Shown: positions 24,020 through 26,454 of the stretch, piece by piece
How positions within the stretch are numbered: position 1 is the first letter of the stretch
Layout: each line of letters opens with the position of its first letter
Assembly (NCBI GenBank): GCA_030037405.1
Contig: JASHRK010000245.1
Span: 1-26,454, forward strand
Direction of reading: 5' to 3'
DNA: 26,454 nt
DNA from: Acidimicrobiales bacterium
GTDB lineage: Bacteria; Actinomycetota; Acidimicrobiia; Acidimicrobiales; Bog-793
Notes under the pieces: model-generated
Seen by the model: the letters and a program-made list of their open reading frames with translations, nothing else
Told to the model about the DNA's origin: nothing
Databases searched by the model: none
Program-made: the position numbers and the translations under genes

Positions 24020-26209
24020 TCACTCTTCTAGCGGTGCCGTGTCCTCCTCTCGGGAAGCGTCTCGTCCCACCGGCACCTGGGCGCGCACCCGGCGCAAGGT
24101 GAGGACTCGCTCGGCGTGCCGCTCCTCCTCGAGGAGCTTCTGCCGGGCGGTGAGAAGGCCGTACTCGGTGATAAGGCCGTCAAGATGGCGCTCGTCCGAG
24201 CGATCGACAACGGGGAGGACGCCGAGACCGAGGGCTGCCATCCGATCGGCGACGCCGCGCAGGATCTCGTCGGGATGGGCTACTGCGGCTGGAGGCGACA
24301 GCATCGCCTCACCGACCTCCCTCGCGCCGTCGCCTTTCGCTGCGAGGACCGCGGACCAGGGGAGGACGCCTACCAGCTTGCTCTCGGAGTCGATGACGGG
24401 GTACAGGCGCTGGCGCCGCTCCGCCGATCCTTCGCTCAAGGCGTGGTACAGCTCGTCGAGCTTTCTCGTCGGCTCGACGGTGTAGACGTCTGTGTTCATG
24501 ACCTCCCTTACGAAGGTCGCCTCGAGGGGGTCGACTGCGTACTCGCGCATGACGTGGAAGCCGCGGCGGGCCACTTTCTCGGTGAGGATCGAGCGCTTCA
24601 GCACGAGCACGCTCACGAGGTGGGAGATCGTCGCCGCGATAAGAAGGGCGAGCAGGCTGTTCGCGTCGTGGGTGAGCTCGAAGGCGAAGACGATGGCAGT
24701 GAAGGGCGACCGGGTGACACCCCCGATGGATCCCGTCAGGCCGATGAGGGCGAACGTTCCCGGAGAGGCGCCTGGGAGCACGTGGCCGAGGACACCCCCG
24801 ATCGCCGCCCCCATCATGAGGATCGGGGCGAGGATGCCACCGCTTGTTCCCCCGCCGAGACCGGCCGACCAGATGACCAGCTTCACCGCAAACAGCGTCA
24901 GCAATGCGTCGACGCCGAGCTGGCCCAACAGCTCGGCGTGGATGGTGTTGTAGCCGACGCCGAGCGCGCGGGGGTCGATAAGGCCGCCCAAGCCGATGAT
25001 GGTGCCGCCGATGATCGGCCACCACATCCAGTGAAGGTGGCCGGTGAGTTTCTTGAACAGGTCCTCGCACCGGTAGACGGCCTGCGTCATGACCCAGGCA
25101 CCGAGGCCGGTGGCGAGGCCTATCGCGGCCGCCCCGAGCAACGCCAGACCTTCGAGCGGCGCATGGCTCGGTACCGGGAAGAGTGGCTGCGGCAAGATGA
25201 GGCCGGCGTGGGCCATCACCATCCGGAGGGCGTCGGCCGTGGCCGATGCCAAGCCGATCAGCACCATCGAGCGAGGCTTGAACTCGAAGGCGAGCAGCTC
25301 GACACCGAACAGCGTGGCTGCCACGGGCGTGCCGAAGACGGCGCTCATTCCTGCGGCCGCACCGGCGACGAGGAGGGCGCGCCGCTGCGCCGCCGTGAGG
25401 CGGAAGAGCTGGCCGACGATGGAGCCGACGGCACCGCCGGTGAGGATGATCGGCCCCTCTGCACCGAAGGGCCCCCCGGTGCCGATGCTCACGGCGCTCG
25501 AGATGGGCTTCAGGATCGCAAGGCGCGGCTGAACCCGACTCCCGTTGATGAGGATCCGTTCCATTGCCTCGGGGATACCGTGCCCGCGGATCTGTTCGGA
25601 ACCGAATCGCGCCATGAGCCCGACGATGAGACCACCGCCGATCGGGATCACGATTGCGATCGCCCCTAGGGTGTTGGCGTTCGGCGAGACGATGTGGGCG
25701 CTCAGGCGCTGGTAGTAGAAGAGGTTCGTCAAGAAACCGATCATTGAGAGCAGAGCCAGCGACACGCCGGCAGCGAGCGCACCGATGCCGATCGCGACAG
25801 GCACGAGCGGAAGGATCGCCGGGGTGGTCGTGAAGTCGCCGAGCGCCCGCTCGGCGGTGTCGCGAGGGTGACGTTCGGCGCCGAGGTAAGAGGCCTCGTC
25901 GAGATCTTCCTCACCGGTGCCGAGCGCGGCGCCGTGGGCGCCGTGGGCGCCGTCGACGCCGGTTGCCAGGACGACCTCGCTCTCGGGGCCGGCGGGCTCC
26001 GCTGCTCCGACGGGCTCGGTTGTTTCGGCAGCCTCGCCCGGGCCGGCACCCTCGCATGCTCCGGTAGCCTCGGCCGAGCTCGTAGGAGTCGACTCGTTCC
26101 TATCGGCCCTCTGACCAGGTATCGGATCCTGCCCCTCCACCCCGCCCCCGGACTCTTTCCCGGACTCCTGCCCGGACCCGCGTGTCGTGCGGGAATGGAA
26201 CGACTTCAT
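24020..26209 (-). CDS. ClC-family chloride channel/antiporter with C-terminal CBS pair
   Basis: A 729-residue membrane protein. Residues 1 to about 125 are a polar, low-complexity Ala/Glu/Gly/Ser-rich cytoplasmic tail. The ClC membrane core (about 128-540) contains the three anion-path motifs: GHGIPEA (209-215, His at the position of the central serine in GSGIP), GTGGPFGAEGP (243-253, Glu251 as the gating glutamate) and GGTSGGILAP (453-462), plus IVFAFELT (506-513). Two CBS domains follow: about 567-625 (VREVMNTDVYTVEP, LYPVIDSESKLVGVLPW) and 632-690 (GEAMLSPPAAVAHPDEIL, LGVLPVVDR, LDGLITEYGLL), which usually bind adenine nucleotides and control transport. Retention of the gating glutamate allows H+/anion exchange, but channel and antiporter cannot be separated by eye. 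The ATG at 26209 has no strong ribosome binding site. It is divergent from a MarR-type gene that may regulate it. Confidence 0.93.
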   Translation of the reverse strand: MKSFHSRTTRGSGQESGKESGGGVEGQDPIPGQRADRNESTPTSSAEATGACEGAGPGEAAETTEPVGAAEPAGPESEVVLATGVDGAHGAHGAALGTGEEDLDEASYLGAERHPRDTAERALGDFTTTPAILPLVPVAIGIGALAAGVSLALLSMIGFLTNLFYYQRLSAHIVSPNANTLGAIAIVIPIGGGLIVGLMARFGSEQIRGHGIPEAMERILINGSRVQPRLAILKPISSAVSIGTGGPFGAEGPIILTGGAVGSIVGQLFRLTAAQRRALLVAGAAAGMSAVFGTPVAATLFGVELLAFEFKPRSMVLIGLASATADALRMVMAHAGLILPQPLFPVPSHAPLEGLALLGAAAIGLATGLGAWVMTQAVYRCEDLFKKLTGHLHWMWWPIIGGTIIGLGGLIDPRALGVGYNTIHAELLGQLGVDALLTLFAVKLVIWSAGLGGGTSGGILAPILMMGAAIGGVLGHVLPGASPGTFALIGLTGSIGGVTRSPFTAIVFAFELTHDANSLLALLIAATISHLVSVLVLKRSILTEKVARRGFHVMREYAVDPLEATFVREVMNTDVYTVEPTRKLDELYHALSEGSAERRQRLYPVIDSESKLVGVLPWSAVLAAKGDGAREVGEAMLSPPAAVAHPDEILRGVADRMAALGLGVLPVVDRSDERHLDGLITEYGLLTARQKLLEEERHAERVLTLRRVRAQVPVGRDASREEDTAPLEE

Positions 26210-26226
26210 CGTATTGAGATGTTATC

Positions 26227-26454
26227 GTGAGAGGAGTGCCATTGCCGGATACCGCTTATGCCCGGCTCCTTCACCTTCGGACCGGCCTGCGCCACTTCGA
26301 GCGCTGGAGTGCCCAGCAGGCACGCGCAGCTGGCTTGACTCCTGCTCATCACCAGCTGCTCCTTGCCATCCGGGGCCACGGCGACCCGGAAGGCCCCACT
26401 GTCGGCGAGGTGGCCGACTACCTCTTGCTCCGCCATCACAGCGCCGTCGGCCTC
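26227..26454 (+). CDS. MarR-family transcriptional regulator (partial, C-terminus beyond the window)
   Basis: The frame is open from GTG 26227 (or GTG 26236) to the window edge, about 76 residues. It shows the MarR N-terminal layout: ARLLHLRTGLRHFERWSAQQ as helix 1, then AAGLTPAHHQLLLAIRGHGD and GPTVGEVADYLLLRHHSAVGL, the latter being the start of the DNA-binding helix-turn-helix. Both GTG codons are possible; the GAGAGGA before 26236 is too close to be a normal ribosome binding site, so the message could be leaderless. It is divergent from the ClC gene with only 17 to 26 bases between starts, so it probably controls that gene and itself. Confidence 0.88.
   Translation, partial: MRGVPLPDTAYARLLHLRTGLRHFERWSAQQARAAGLTPAHHQLLLAIRGHGDPEGPTVGEVADYLLLRHHSAVGL

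Noticed and set aside
24016..24034. Terminator between recD and the ClC gene
   Set aside because: CCGCT-N9-AGCGG is only a five-base stem with a nine-base loop and no U-tract; too weak to call.
24116..25669. Plus-strand open frame (517 codons) opposite the ClC gene
   Set aside because: Translation is Asp/Gly/His-rich without domains, while the minus strand encodes an evident ClC-CBS protein.
1..26454. CRISPR arrays or complete insertion sequences
   Set aside because: No regularly spaced direct repeats and no intact transposase with terminal repeats were seen.

Overview
The window comes from a high-GC actinobacterium. The evidence is mostly G+C-rich coding sequence with GTG starts and ATGA/GTGA stop-start overlaps, Tat-type signals on solute-binding proteins, a recC-recB-recD gene order as in mycobacteria, and a tRNA-Ser without an encoded CCA end. 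A deep-branching actinobacterial lineage is my inference; the sequence does not fix the genus.

Left part (1-6200). A trimethylamine-dehydrogenase-family flavoprotein, cut by the left edge, sits downstream of a Tat-exported family-5 solute-binding protein on the minus strand. Both are clearly richer in A+T than the rest. Next is a scar at about 3100-4370 with a decayed IS256/Mutator transposase and a decayed XRE-MNT (helix-turn-helix plus nucleotidyltransferase) antitoxin-like gene, both broken by frameshifts. An ornithine-cyclodeaminase/mu-crystallin family enzyme (minus) and a signal-less family-3 solute-binding-like protein (plus) follow, transcribed divergently.

Middle part (6270-14694). 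After a tRNA-Ser(GCU) comes a tightly coupled minus-strand operon: large acyl-CoA dehydrogenase, CaiB/BaiF CoA-transferase, small acyl-CoA dehydrogenase. An IclR regulator is divergent from it. Downstream, on the plus strand, are a second Tat-exported family-5 binding protein and a kinase-aminotransferase-fold fusion, probably a kinase/phospho-lyase for an amino alcohol. A near-identical 20-bp element lies just downstream of the predicted start points of both the acyl-CoA dehydrogenase operon and the binding-protein/fusion operon. This suggests one IclR regulon that imports an amine-bearing compound and breaks it down through phospho-elimination and CoA-thioester steps. It is the best candidate in the window for an undescribed catabolic system; the substrate is unknown.

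Right part (14911-26454). A complete recC-recB-recD operon with overlapping stop/start codons encodes the RecBCD helicase-nuclease for double-strand-break repair. It is convergent with a ClC-type anion channel/transporter gene carrying two C-terminal CBS domains. Divergent from that, and cut by the right edge, is a MarR-family regulator.
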